From contig JAPNXP010000013.1 of the NCBI GenBank assembly GCA_028753945.1, positions 3,410,001 to 3,474,000 of the forward strand: a DNA stretch of 64,000 bases. Reading direction: 5' to 3'. Positions 22,246 through 33,222 of this stretch are shown here, in pieces. A model generated the notes under the pieces. It saw only the letters and a list, made by a program, of their open reading frames with translations, was not told where the DNA came from and searched no databases. The position numbers and the translations under genes were made by a program. The DNA comes from Hexactinellida sp. DTS-2022 (Eukaryota; Porifera; Hexactinellida). Every line of letters starts with the position of its first letter. Within the stretch, counting starts at the first letter, position 1.

Positions 22246-23396
22246 CATGTTGCAGTGTATATGCACTTTTGGTGTACATGCATGTACTCCAGTGCAGGGT
22301 TGTATCAACTCATTTTGAGTTGGCAAAACAACTCATTTTTTGTCTGCCAACTCATTCAAATTTCCTTCACCAACTCATTCAACTCATTCATTTTGCTATT
22401 ACCAACTCATTCAACTCATTCAAGAAAATGAGTTGATTCTCCCAACTAATTTTTTATTAAACTAATTGTAACTAACGTATATCTTAAATCTTCAGTTTAT
22501 TAATACATTTACAGCTGCATAGGTCGGCTCTCAAAAGTGATCCGGCCAAATTTGGATCTCCCTGGGCATTAATGTTACGACAAAGTGAAAGTTGTCTGGC
22601 CATGGTCGGAAGTAGGTTTGTATCAACTCATTTTGAGTTGGCAAAACAACTCATTTTTTGTCTACCAACTCATTCAACTCATTCATTTTGCTGTCACCAA
22701 CTCATTCAACTCATTCATTTTGCTGTTACCAACTCATTCAACTCATTCAAGAAAATGAGTTGATTCTGCCAACTCAAAATGAGTTGATACAACCCTGCTC
22801 CAGTGCACATGCATTTACACTGATAAGTTGGTGTACATGCATGTACACCGGTGTATATGCACTTTATGAACTATATTGGCTACAAGTGTATATACACCAG
22901 TGTATACGCACTTTTATCCATTTTAAATGTCAATGGGTGCTTATGAATTTAAACTAGTATATTGTGAATTCCTGTGTATCTAATGTTATACAGTCGAAAC
23001 TGGTTTATTATAAACAATTCATTTATGGAAATAAAGTAAGAAAAATCCGATAATTAGAATAAACCGATTGAAGATAAAACAAAATTGGAATTCTTACACA
23101 TTTAGAATAAATAGAAAACGATTAGTTACAAAAAACTGGCATTAGAAAAACCTGTTTCAACTGAATCATAACTAGATATGTAGATACACAGGAATTCACA
23201 ATATACTAGTTTAAATTCATAAGCACCCATTGACATTAAAAATAGATAAAAGTGCGTAACACTGGTGTATATACACTTGTAGCCAATATAGTTAATAAAG
23301 TGCATATACACCGGTGTACACACCAACTTATCAGTGTACATGCATGTGCACTGGTGTACATACATGTACACCAAAAGTGCGTATACACTGCAACAT
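22246..23396. repeat. Foldback repeat with TGTACATGCATGTACACC arms
   Basis: The left arm (22246-22982, interrupted by the insertion at 22295-22797) is the inverse of the right arm (23181-23396). Both include CACCGGTGTATATGCACTT-like palindromes and a unique tail ending at CCTGTGTATC. The spacer of about 200 bp contains CAGTCGAAACTGG and CCTGTTTCAACTGA, possibly a further small MITE. Confidence 0.8.
22295..22797. mobile_element. hAT-like element built of CAACTCATT repeats
   Basis: The terminal inverted repeats begin CAGGGTTGTATCAACTC and match perfectly for about 31 bp. The 8-bp duplication CTCCAGTG is exact (22287-22294, 22798-22805). About 18 copies of AACTCATT or its complement fill two similar halves separated by roughly 140 bp of unique sequence (22470-22615). 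The frames over it are repeat artefacts. Confidence 0.9.
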
Positions 23397-23764
23397 TTGT
23401 AGTATAGATATAATTTGTGATCCATTATATTTAGTTAAACATTTTCTATAATATGACTAATTTCGCCAAGCGAGATGAGGCTCGATTTGGACTAGACGAA
23501 ATTGAGTCACATTTTCGTCTAAAACTCAATCTCGCCGGCTATAAATGTATCTGTGGCAGTAAGAACGCGATGCGAATAGTCAGAAATTTTCATAGGAACT
23601 TTTAAGAAATTTAAATTTAAATTCATGGACTTTTTAATCTGTTATGAATATTTCTTGAACTTTAGTAGTTTTCTGGCAAGAAGTGTCCACATGATCTGGC
23701 AATACTATCTTAATCGTGCAGAAATGGTTTACCATTTAGCCCTAATAAATCAATACAATTTATT

Positions 23765-23864
23765 CAGGGCCGACGGAAGCAGTTGAAAGCTGTCAGTCCA
23801 TTGTTTGACCCATCTAACTAGTGAAGTAAGTGTGGTCAAGCCCTGACCGCCTCCGCCAGCACTG
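23765..23864. mobile_element. Possible 100-bp hAT-like MITE
   Basis: CAGGGCCGACGGAAGC at the left and the reverse complement of the right end, CAGTGCTGGCGGAGGC, match at 12 of 16. No clean target duplication was found. Confidence 0.45.
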
Positions 23865-24199
23865 TTATTTATTTACTCACTATACATAAAGCGATGTATG
23901 AGCTATCAAGCTGGAGCAAATAATTACAATCAAATTAGTGAAATTTAAAAATGCTTAAGAGAGGATTTTTAAGAAAAAATTGTGGTTACGAGATTTCGGT
24001 TACATTATATTATAGAAATGGTTTACAAGTTCAAGTTCACTATATGCAATTGCTTATTTTTCGGAAGTTTTGATACATGATCAACAACACTGTTTCAGGG
24101 TAACTCAGGTAAGTTATTAGGTATATTTGATATAATATATTTTTCAGATAGCAAATACCAGTAATTCTCAATTTCTCACTAGTAAACTGTGTCTTATGC

Positions 24200-24345
24200 A
24201 ATCATTTGAGAACAGGCTCCTATCCTAATTCGATCAAATTTTACGCCTATCACAAATTAATGTTATGGCATAGGAAATGCTAAATTTGTATAATTTCATA
24301 TTTACTAAATCATACGTATAAGGATCATCTCGCGCTCCTGGATTG
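24200..24345. repeat. Unclassified dispersed repeat, copy 2
   Basis: Ordered blocks shared with 8880-9040, including AATTAATGTTATGGCATAGG and CTCGCGCTCCTGG. Confidence 0.5.
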
Positions 24346-24420
24346 ATTCATTGTTAGTTATTCCACCGATTCATTCATTGAATTGGTAGATACTAACTAT
24401 AAATTCTCTAAATAGAAATA

Positions 24421-25012
24421 CAGTAACTCCGCTTAATGGGTCACTTTAACCGAGTAGCGAATTTAACCGAAAATATGCTATTTTGAGGATATAACTACTA
24501 AATATAAATTTTTATCGTTTTCTAGTAGTAGAATATGACCATGGGCAATACTATACTACAGGTGTGATTTACTACATTAGAACCTCGTTAGTACGAACAA
24601 GGATAATATGAAATTGATGTTAAGACGAACACTATTTCAGTCCCCTTCAAACCCTTTTCAATACAAATGACACCAGTTAATACGAATTCCGGATAAGGTG
24701 AAAGCACTTTAATTTATAATGCTCTCCTGGTGTTCGTACTAACGAGGTTGTAGTGTATATACAAATTACGCAAGAACTTTGACACAAGTAACCAAAATTT
24801 TGAGCCGAATAATCAAAATATTGATTTATTTTTTAAGTTAAAAATTGAGCTAATTAATTAAAATTTTTCAGCGTTACCCAACTTGTACTCGAATCTAGAT
24901 ATTTCAAACCATTAACCGAAAAACTTTTGTATTTGATTGAGTGGCTACTAGTAGAATGATTGTCGAGGATCCAATTATTAAATGGTAGATCCCTATTAAG
25001 CGAAGTTTACTG
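24421..25012. mobile_element. pogo-like MITE, host of a nested MITE
   Basis: The left end CAGTAACTCCGCTTAATGGG (TA at 24419-24420) pairs with CTATTAAGCGAAGTTTACTG (TA at 25013-25014). The element at 24575-24755 is inserted inside. Confidence 0.8.
24575..24755. mobile_element. pogo-like MITE (181 bp), nested
   Basis: The inverted ends share AACCTCGTTAGTACGAAC exactly. TA flanks at 24573-24574 and 24756-24757. No coding capacity. Confidence 0.88.
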
Positions 25013-25019
25013 TATAAAT

Positions 25020-25430
25020 ACCCAGCGTTTCAATAGATTTTAGTAATCTTTTTACTGAAGAACTTGCCAAGAGAGGAGACAAGAGTAGCTTTCCGCAGAT
25101 GCACTTTGTTTTTTTTGCCCGAGATTCTATAGTTTCCCAAATCAAATAGATCAATTACGAATTCAGCAAATTCAGCTTACACTTGTACTCGGATGTATTG
25201 ACGGCACACATTTACCTATTTTGGCACCTCCATGTAATGAAGATCTATTTGTCAACAGGATGAACTTTCATTCCATCAATGCGATAGCGAATAAAAATTT
25301 ATTGATATTGTCGCCAAATGGCCTGGGTGCACTCATGATGCTTTATTTGGAGGCAGTCTGGTATCAATCGAAGGATTGCTGGTTGAGATATACCCACTGT
25401 CAAATGAGCTACAATGGTACTGCATAATTT
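25020..25430 (+). pseudogene. Harbinger (PIF/HARBI1-like) transposase fragment
   Basis: The central block reads LVLGCIDGTHLPI, followed by FVNRMNFHSINAIA, the hallmark first catalytic Asp region of Harbinger/DDE_4 transposases (GCIDGTH, then N-R-K-x-FHS-IN). After about 25325 the frame shifts into a THDALFGGS-like stretch, equivalent to the second Asp region, followed by LLVEIYPLSNELQW. Only about 130 codons remain and the third catalytic residue is not seen. The Myb/SANT-like gene at 25773-26264 on the opposite strand is probably its partner, since Harbinger elements carry a second gene of that kind. Inactive. Confidence 0.8.
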
Positions 25431-25772
25431 TTGCATCAATCATAAGCTACAATTACAAATAGATACAATTGAGCAAGAAGATTATATTATAGAAAGACAC
25501 TATTGCAGAAGATAGTTATTCGGGTGATACATCACAACTAATCGAAGTATTGTTCGCCAGTCAGTCAATAAAAATTATTTTGACTAATTATTAAGTTTGA
25601 TGGTATAAACCTACAAATATTATAATTGATATACATTGTGTACAATATACACATTAAGATTATAAATTTATCATTAGTTTGATAATGATGAGGGTGCGGA
25701 GGAACGAAGGATTGAAATAAACCGTGACGTCTCCTGTTCACTTAGCAAAATAAAGATTCTTTACCTAGGGAG

Positions 25773-26264
25773 TTAAAGCACATCATCGTCGAAGAATTTT
25801 CTTTTTCGGCGTGGTCTGATGTCTCTATCTGTAGCACTGCCGATGGACATCTCAGATTCACTTAAGGGACTGATTGGCAATAAAAGGGAAATATCAATGC
25901 CTGATGCCCCACCTTCGAAGAGTTCCTTTCCCTTAATACTTTTGATCTTCAGCTCCATTTCTGACAAATTGCCTTCAACGGACCAAACCTCCTGTTTTAC
26001 GGATGGAGGACAACTTGTCGCTTATAATCGGCTTGTGTTTTGGCAAGATGTTAGACCACTTCTTAGATACATCATCTTTGTTCTAACTGTTCCATGAGCC
26101 TGTGTAAGCTTTTGGGCGATATCTTCCCAGATGTTAATTTTCTCTTCACTGGTGAGAGAAGAACTTAGAGCACCGATTAGTTTTGGCTTATTCTTTTGAA
26201 CTAAGTCAACTAGTAATGCTATCTCCTCGGCGGAAAAATTCTTGGCACGAATTTTCAAAGACAT
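25773..26264 (-). pseudogene. Myb/SANT-like partner protein of Harbinger
   Basis: ATG 26264 starts RAKNFSAEEIALLVDLVQKN, then SEEKINIWEDIAQKL: the tryptophan- and acid-rich pattern of the Myb/SANT-like DNA-binding domain (trihelix subtype) found in Harbinger second genes. A single TAA at 26022-26024 interrupts, after which the same frame continues to 25773 and ends in a basic RPRRKRKFF stretch that could be a nuclear localisation signal. About 163 codons in all. In the family, this protein helps bring the transposase to the nucleus and the element ends. One stop is the only visible lesion. Confidence 0.7.
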
Positions 26265-27232
26265 CGGAAGTGACAGACTGCAACAGTTATTGTAAGTTGG
26301 GATAAAATTATTTACTCTTTAGCATCGAAAATTAATTATTTATATATTTTCCATTTCAGGATTCAAATCTGGTCTTCCTTACGAGTATTGCAATTGATTG
26401 CAAAACAATACTATCGCAATATCTACGAAATTATACGTATATTATTATTATATCCTAGCCCATCCATTATTTAATCAATAATTAAGCCATGTTCTTACTG
26501 TAAGTGTACACTTTGTTGGGAGTTAGTATTAATTGTGACAAAGTTCTAAAATTATATTTATTGATGCCATCAATCACTACAAAATCCAAAAAAGACAAAT
26601 TATCAAGTTAAGTCTGCTCGGACTCGACCTAACTTTTGCTTAGTTTTACAGCAAAAACTTAGCTTATGTTTAAGTTTTAAGTTTAAGAATTTTAGGAAAA
26701 TAACTCCCAGATTGTGAATTATGATGTGTTCATAAGAAATTTTTCGCATACAATAAAATACTACGTGTATAATGTAGGTGGAACATTTGTTAGTTAAATA
26801 AACACATATTTAGACCCCTTATACGTATCTGTAATTGTGATAGTTTTGCTGTTCAACTTGAAAACAATATGATTCTAAATATACCTTGAATGCTTTCTGG
26901 TTCTAAAATAATTACGAGAGGTACCGTAGCATCCCCTGGAGCCGCCACTGTTGGTGACACCATATTATCCATACTCTTACTGATTATCTAATGATTACGT
27001 AATCACTAAAGTTCAATTTGACTAATTTTATGCTTATTTACGCGATAATAAACTTTTGAAGAAATTTATTATCGTATTCTGCCGTCAATCGACCCAGCAA
27101 GCGAAGCGCACTAGTAATAATGGTGCGGACAGTATTATGGCTTCTCATTTTTGAATTTTGATAACGATAAAAAATTAAGATTGTTCCAATTTGACTATTC
27201 TAAACCTATTATACATAATAATTTAGGTTATA
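26265..27232. other. AT-rich intronic sequence, no gene seen
   Basis: Nothing coding recognised. A fragment ATCCCCTGGAGCCGCCACTG near 26930 may be the end of a hAT-like MITE. Confidence 0.5.
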
Positions 27233-27408
27233 CAGTAGATGTCGGATATAAGTACACCGGTTATAAGAACATATCTGATATAAGCACACTATGTTGGGAA
27301 ACGGTTGCCATATACCCTGGTATAATTTATGTCGGTTATAAGAACATGTCGGTTATAAGCAGATCAAGTGCAGTTCCGCGACGATGTGCTTATAACCGGC
27401 ATCCACTG
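27233..27408. mobile_element. pogo-like MITE (176 bp)
   Basis: The left end CAGTAGATGTCGGATATAAG and the reverse complement of the right end CAGTGGATGCCGGTTATAAG match at most positions. TA flanks at 27231-27232 and 27409-27410. Internal GGTTATAAG units repeat. The overlapping open frame is an artefact. Confidence 0.85.
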
Positions 27409-27669
27409 TAATAATAAAACCACACATAAAACGCGAAACTGTTGTCGTCTGGTTGTGTTTTGTTGTGAAGCGGGTAGTTTTAACTATCTAAGTTTGTATT
27501 TAATATATGGAGACACCTGAAATTAGTTCATTGTGGATTACTTAGTGAGTTCGCAGAAATAAATTAATTGTAGACAATTTTTTTAATTGTAGAAGAAGTA
27601 GCATGGCAATTTCAGATACAGTCAACTCTAGTTATAACAACATGTAGGGACCTGAAAATCCTTTCATTA

Positions 27670-27798
27670 CAGTAGAACATCGCTAATACGAACACCAAAG
27701 GACGGTAAAAATTGTTCGTATTAACCGGAGTAATACCGATTTAATAGCCAATGTAAAGACCGGATTTTGCGCAACTTCGTACTAACGAGATTCTACTG
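27670..27798. mobile_element. pogo-like MITE (129 bp)
   Basis: The ends CAGTAGAACATCGCTAATAC and CAGTAGAATCTCGTTAGTAC (reverse complement of the right end) match closely. TA flanks at 27668-27669 and 27799-27800. Related to 24575-24755. Confidence 0.87.
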
Positions 27799-28163
27799 TA
27801 CGTATATCGCATATTCGTTACAAACGAATAACCTTGCATGCATTTGTGCTCTAGGAGAAAATTTCCATTTGTTATATCAGACTTAGTAATAACGGGAGTT
27901 TACTGTGCCGACAGTATATCAAGCTACAGAAGATAGAAAATCTAAAATTGAAATAGTTTATAAACTCAAGCTGTTAAATCTTGTAGGCAAAAATTTAATT
28001 ATAGTATTAACAAACAATGACTTATAGAAATCAAAATTATTTCAAAGATGTTAACTTTATCAGATTAATATTGTGTGAATTAATGATACATTACACCATA
28101 AAGAAAGATTACATCAATCTATGATGGTGCAAAGAAGAAAACTTTCAGAGGTTCAATCTAGAC

Positions 28164-28499
28164 CAGGGGTTCTTAACCTCTTTTATGTAATTTCCCCTTT
28201 TGTCCTGTTCACTCTACCCTATTTCCCCCTTCATTTGTATAAGGAAAAAAAGTAGCCATGAACAAACAACCTTTTGGATGTCTGCTTGTTACATATTTAG
28301 CAAACCATAGAGCATAATATCAATATGATTGGCGATCAGTACTTTTGAAATGACCTATGTAGATAAAATATATGCTTTATAATATTTTATTTACGTAATT
28401 AAGTTTATTATTATTATTAATTTTGTCTAAATTGATTTCCCCCTTATATTCCCGAAATTTCCCCCCAGGGGGAAACTTCCCCCAGGTTAAGAACTCCTG
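28164..28499. mobile_element. hAT-like MITE (336 bp)
   Basis: The ends CAGGGGTTCTTAACCT and CAGGAGTTCTTAACCT correspond. A perfect 8-bp duplication ATCTAGAC lies at 28156-28163 and 28500-28507. Pyrimidine-rich TTTCCCC blocks lie inside. Confidence 0.92.
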
Positions 28500-28941
28500 A
28501 TCTAGACTCTACTACACAAAAGGGTTAAATACATTAATGACATGACAATGATGCTAGCAAAAAATTGAAAAATATATTCAAGTCAATTTGGGAAATCTAA
28601 GGTTTGGTGATGTTTGGAGAGTGCTTACGCAGACAAATTTATGGGCATAATTCATCTTGGGATTAATTAATGGGAAACTTAGAAATGGAAAATATTTATT
28701 ATGGCCAGGAACACTTTCAGTGGTCGATTCACTAAAATGTAGTGCTTAAGGCAATTTTAAGTACGAAATTTAAGGAAGCTAGGGAGGTTGCTTAAGTAAT
28801 AATTTATTGTACGTATATTGATTATTAGTGTGTGCATAGCCTACTTTAAATACAGCTAGACACGCTGCATAAATATTAAAAAATAGGATTCCAGTTTTAT
28901 TATCTTCATTTTAGATCTACTAAGCCTCTTACTGTCTAAAC

Positions 28942-29224
28942 CAGGGGTGGCCAACCCGTGGCCCGCGATGCACTTCAGTGTGGCCCGTAGAGCCTCAATA
29001 TGAGAATGAGTCTTATGTACAGTGGAACCTCATAATTACAGCCATATTGCTAATAACATCTTATTCTTGTAGGATTTCAATTTTTTTTTAATATTAAATA
29101 ATACTAATGACAAATAATAATAATCTAGATCCAAAAGTATAAATTTACTTTGAAAAGTGAGGCCCGCCGAGTTCTTCAAATAGCTAAATGTGGCCCGCTG
29201 GGTGCAAAAGGTTGGCCACCACTG
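28942..29224. mobile_element. hAT-like MITE (283 bp)
   Basis: The ends CAGGGGTGGCCAACC and CAGTGGTGGCCAACC correspond. A perfect 8-bp duplication GTCTAAAC lies at 28934-28941 and 29225-29232. GTGGCCCG blocks repeat inside both ends. Confidence 0.93.
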
Positions 29225-29232
29225 GTCTAAAC

Positions 29233-30029
29233 ATTCAACTTTCTTCAGGTTTCCATATGTGACCTTACTATGGGGTTTAGGCACCAAATAAATTATGACT
29301 AAATATAATATACTCGTATATTGTATATACTATTGTAAGTAATAAATCGAGAGAGATATTGTTAATTCACTCTGCAGAATGAATTACACAATACTTTAAA
29401 TATTATGAGTATACAAAACAAATTCTAACGTTCATAACTTTTGGCGTTGAAGACTCTCGAAATTTCAACTTGGTGCTCACGCTGTGTATCTTTTATGACA
29501 AATTGGAGAAGAGAATCATAGACGTGCACGCGGTCCGCCAGGTCCGGACACTTATTTGACCAGGTTCTGCTGACCGATGATCTGGTTTTGACTGGACCAG
29601 GGGTTTATTCAGGCGTGTAGAACGCGCCTGTAGTCGCGTAAATTTGGAAGAAAGGCGCTCTAGCCGCGCGAAAATCGAGAAATGCTCCCATAGACTTAAT
29701 ACATTAAGTAATATAGGCGCGTGTGAGCGATCTCAAATTAATCTAGGCGCGTGGAGAATTTTGACTAAATGGAAGCCTGGGCTGAACCACTCATTTATCC
29801 TCTCCGGCAGGTCCGGTTTTAGCCGGACCACTTTTTGAAGTAGTGCTACGCCATTGTAAAAGGTAGCTACTTTGCCATGATGCTCTTTGTGAGTGTCACA
29901 ATAAATTCGAATCCTAACAAGAACATAATGAATCCAAAGTTCTACAATCAAAACTTTAAAGGGAGACCAGAACTACACATCACATATTGATTCTCTTCAA
30001 TTAAGCAAAATATAGTTTCGACGTGGTAA
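29233..30029. other. Non-coding stretch with GC-rich repeats
   Basis: Between 29520 and 29830 GTCCGCCAGGTCCGG-type and GCGCGTG-type blocks stand out from the AT-rich surroundings and are partly inverted, suggesting a decayed MITE. No coding sequence. Confidence 0.5.
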
Positions 30030-30758
30030 TTGAGTGACATTGATGGTAAGTCAAATCCACCTCTGTTTGAAATATCAACATATGGGCTTGTAACCAGCTA
30101 TGGCAACAGCCATTGCCGTGCAACTGCAAATTATACAAGTTCTCTACGTTCAACTCTCCACAGAACTGTTGAATTTCAGGTTATGTCTCTAGATAAAACT
30201 GCAAATCTTTCCCAATTATGTTTGTGTAAATTTTCATCTTAATTATATATTCCGACTCTAGGACTTCTTTCAAGCAAACTAAGAAGCGGGCACCGCTCAA
30301 CCGCCCATACAGTGAAAATCTTTTTCTAGTGGATCTGTTTGCAATCTTCCAAGTAGAACAAATTGATAGCCACTCTCTAGCAAGTCAGCTATAACATTAT
30401 TAGTGCAAATTAGAGCATTGACCGTCTGTTCTGTTAAACAAAGCTGTTTGAATCTCTCCATTCGATAAGCCGCTTACTCATTAATTTACGTAAATCAATT
30501 TTATCATCATTCGATATCAAGGAGCTAAAGATAGGATTAGGATTATACCTCTCCTGTGCATTCACTATTAGCCACTATGAATCGAAGTTTCAGAAATGCT
30601 AGCGTGACAGCATCGTTGGGGATGTATTTGAGAAGTGCAGTAATTGTGGTAAGTTCGAAAATAGCCAATGCTAAGGGAACGGATTGTTTATTGTTTCCAG
30701 GATGGAGAACCGAGTAGTTTATTTCTGTAGATGGAGACTGGAGACTGTACGTTGTCAA
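30030..30758 (-). pseudogene. P/THAP9-like transposase fragment, family 2
   Basis: Minus-strand frames read YSVLHPGNNKQSVPLALAIF (from 30700 downward). In another frame, near 30330-30400, they read LLGRLQTDPLEKDFH. Both correspond to the C-terminal half of P/THAP9 transposases. The LHPGNNKQ motif also occurs in the 52690-53990 fragment, so these two form one family distinct from P elements 1-5. Several frameshifts; ends not found. Nonfunctional. Confidence 0.65.
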
Positions 30759-32269
30759 GCGAATTGATTGAATTTAGACGGGACCAATGAGCTTCACCAG
30801 CCGGAAATTATTAAGTAAATGGTGGCATAAGGATGGCTCACAGGTACTTGAGAATATCGAGATAAATTATTTCTTATGTTTTAATGAGATGCACTGTGTC
30901 AAACATCAGGTAATGTGTCTAAGAGTATCGTATGGATTAAATATACAATTCATTTTCTCCTGATTAGAATAAGTGTGAGGCAAGTGTTGGAATGGACTAA
31001 TGTTACTTCGATAATTATCAGCAATAATAGCAGGAGTAAAAGTTAGCCTGACTTAAGATTAGTGAAGCAATTTAAAATCCCATCAGTTTTATGGTTGAGG
31101 ATAGTAGTTTAACAAAAATACCTGTTGTTGTAGATACATTTAATCGAGTAGCAAAGCAACATCATTACCAATAATATCATTGTCTCTCAATCCTGAAAAA
31201 TAAAACCACATTTTTAATAGAGTTGGATTTTAGGCTTTTTAGGAGAGTTTCGCTCGGAATAGGCAAGTGTTACTTGAGGAATTATATCCAGAGTTTGAAG
31301 TGTACCACAAGAGTAAAGTGAAGCGTATGCACTATAAGAGTACTTTGGACTTATAAACTTTAATACACCTGATGAATTATTTCATAACATTGATTTCATA
31401 ATCCTCATAATTAAAATAGTTTGGGAAATTAGTTAGTTTTCATGTCAAGTGAACTATCTTGATAGGAGATTGCCTAATGTATGCAGGGACTGGAAGGAAA
31501 ATCCCCTCATAGCTAAGCTGCAGATTAAATTTTTGATCAATATATATGCATTCCTTGCCCAGACTCAATATTAAGACTAAGCTACAACTTGTGATTAGAG
31601 ATGTAGCGATCCAGACCGGGACGGACGGACCGGTTTCAGGTCGGTCCTTCCGCTTATTTTCAAATGCGGTCTGGACCGGTCTAAACTATCGATTTAACGG
31701 TCTGGATAGCTTCATTAGTCTGGACCAGGCTTGGGGCTGATTATGATTACAATCGTAATCGTTTTTCAGTAATCGTAATCGTAATTGTAAACACTCACTA
31801 GTAATCATCAGTTGGAAAATGATTAGGGATAGGAATATCAGTTGGAAAATGATTAGGAATAAGAATATCAGTTGGAAATGATTAGGGATAATAATATATC
31901 TTGCAGAGTATTGATTTTAGATTTAAATAAAGGAAATTCATCTTCTTGATAGATTCTTTTGAGAGGAGATTTTCTAGGTGTGTGATATCACTCTGACTCT
32001 TGGGGATAAATGATGGATGAATAGAATTAATAGGGTCAAGATATAGATGAGCCGCGGTGTGTTGGAAAGCTGACTATATACTTGCCTTAAAAATTATCTA
32101 TAAATACGTGTACACACGTATAGTTGAATTATAATTTGGAGAGTGTTTTTTATGTTTAAAACTCGATCCACCTTTCTTGTAAAGATATTTTCTTTGGGAA
32201 GTGAAATAAGGGCTTCATTGGACCACCAGAATAGCCGACACGACCCCCAACAACTGCGCATTTAAACTT
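30759..32269. other. Intronic sequence with minor repeats, no gene seen
   Basis: It includes a GC-rich GGACCGG-repeat block (31590-31735), an AATCGT microsatellite (31746-31790) and a 33-bp tandem repeat (31809-31895). Confidence 0.55.
31809..31895. repeat. 33-bp tandem repeat, three copies
   Basis: ATCAGTTGGAAAATGATTAG followed by GGATAGGAAT-like sequence occurs three times with small changes. Confidence 0.85.
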
Positions 32270-32506
32270 TCAATTGAACAGATTACTATAATCAAAGGAA
32301 ATTACCACACAATTATGGCACACAAAAAGCCCAATTTGCAAATTCGTGCACTGTGAAAAGGTGTATAATTCAATTATTTATCGAATGCATAGATTGAATG
32401 TGGGTACTAATTATTGTTCCTTTCGTCACGTTAAACAGGTGTAAAATGTGTCCAAAGATGTAACCAAAATCGTAACTACTACTAATACTAATAATAGTAA
32501 TAATAA

Positions 32507-32617
32507 CAAAATTGCAGCCTGTGCCGACGCATGTTCCTTTGGTGGCACTATATTTTGGTGGTGGTTTATTGATAGTGCCTCCAAAGGAACATGCTGTCGG
32601 CACAGGCTGCAATTTTG
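32507..32617. repeat. Long hairpin of repeat R, copy 1
   Basis: The 45-bp arms CAAAATTGCAGCCTGTGCCG... (32507-32551) and its inverse (32572-32617) pair with two 1-nt bulges around a 20-nt loop. The overlapping open frames are artefacts. Confidence 0.93.
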
Positions 32618-33222
32618 GATTTTTTTTTCGCCATGTCATCATCACTATGAAGGTGTTAAATTATTTCAAAAAGGTGTTACAGAAGCCATCGACCCTTAGA
32701 GTGGTGGAAGTTTCCATTTAGTTCACTTCATTTTAGAGATATTAAAGTTTGACCAGAATATAATAGCTGATGACTCAGCATTTTTTATGCGAGTGTTGTG
32801 TCATCACCCAACATCAACTAACCCATTTTAAATATCGAATTAACAAAATTGTAAAAACACATTTTTTTAACGATGTCATCATCACCTCAAGGTGTCAAGA
32901 CCCACTTGCATAGGTGGCACGTGCCATATGGACCAAATGATAAATTGAAAGTTTGTTTCTATATTCTATGATCTCTGAGATTTATGATATTTAATTAATT
33001 AGTATAAATAATTATTAATATTATTTATAATTTAACACCAATTTCAATGTCAACTTAAATTTATTAAGATTAGTTATTTGTCATAAATAGTAATTATTGT
33101 TAATTTGGCTACCATATTTCAATTTCGCACAGACGATAACCCCTAATAAACAAATTGGAAGCATCTACGTATATATAAGTGAAAATACGGACTGAATTAA
33201 TTATATAATTAATTACGTCAGT

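Larger units (their letters stand above)
23397..24420. other. Non-coding stretch with small repeats
   Basis: No gene seen. It holds a GAGATGAGGCTCGATTT / AAACTCAATCTCG imperfect hairpin near 23470-23540, a possible small MITE (23765-23864) and a dispersed repeat (24200-24345). Confidence 0.5.

Noticed and set aside
22572-23425. Frames rich in THSTHSF and MYTGVY wording
   Set aside because: Produced by AACTCATT and TGTACATG repeats.
32370-32721. Overlapping frames on both strands, repeated at 36287-36472, 37188-37439 and 55650-55894
   Set aside because: They are the two faces of the R hairpin; their similarity to one another reflects DNA repetition.
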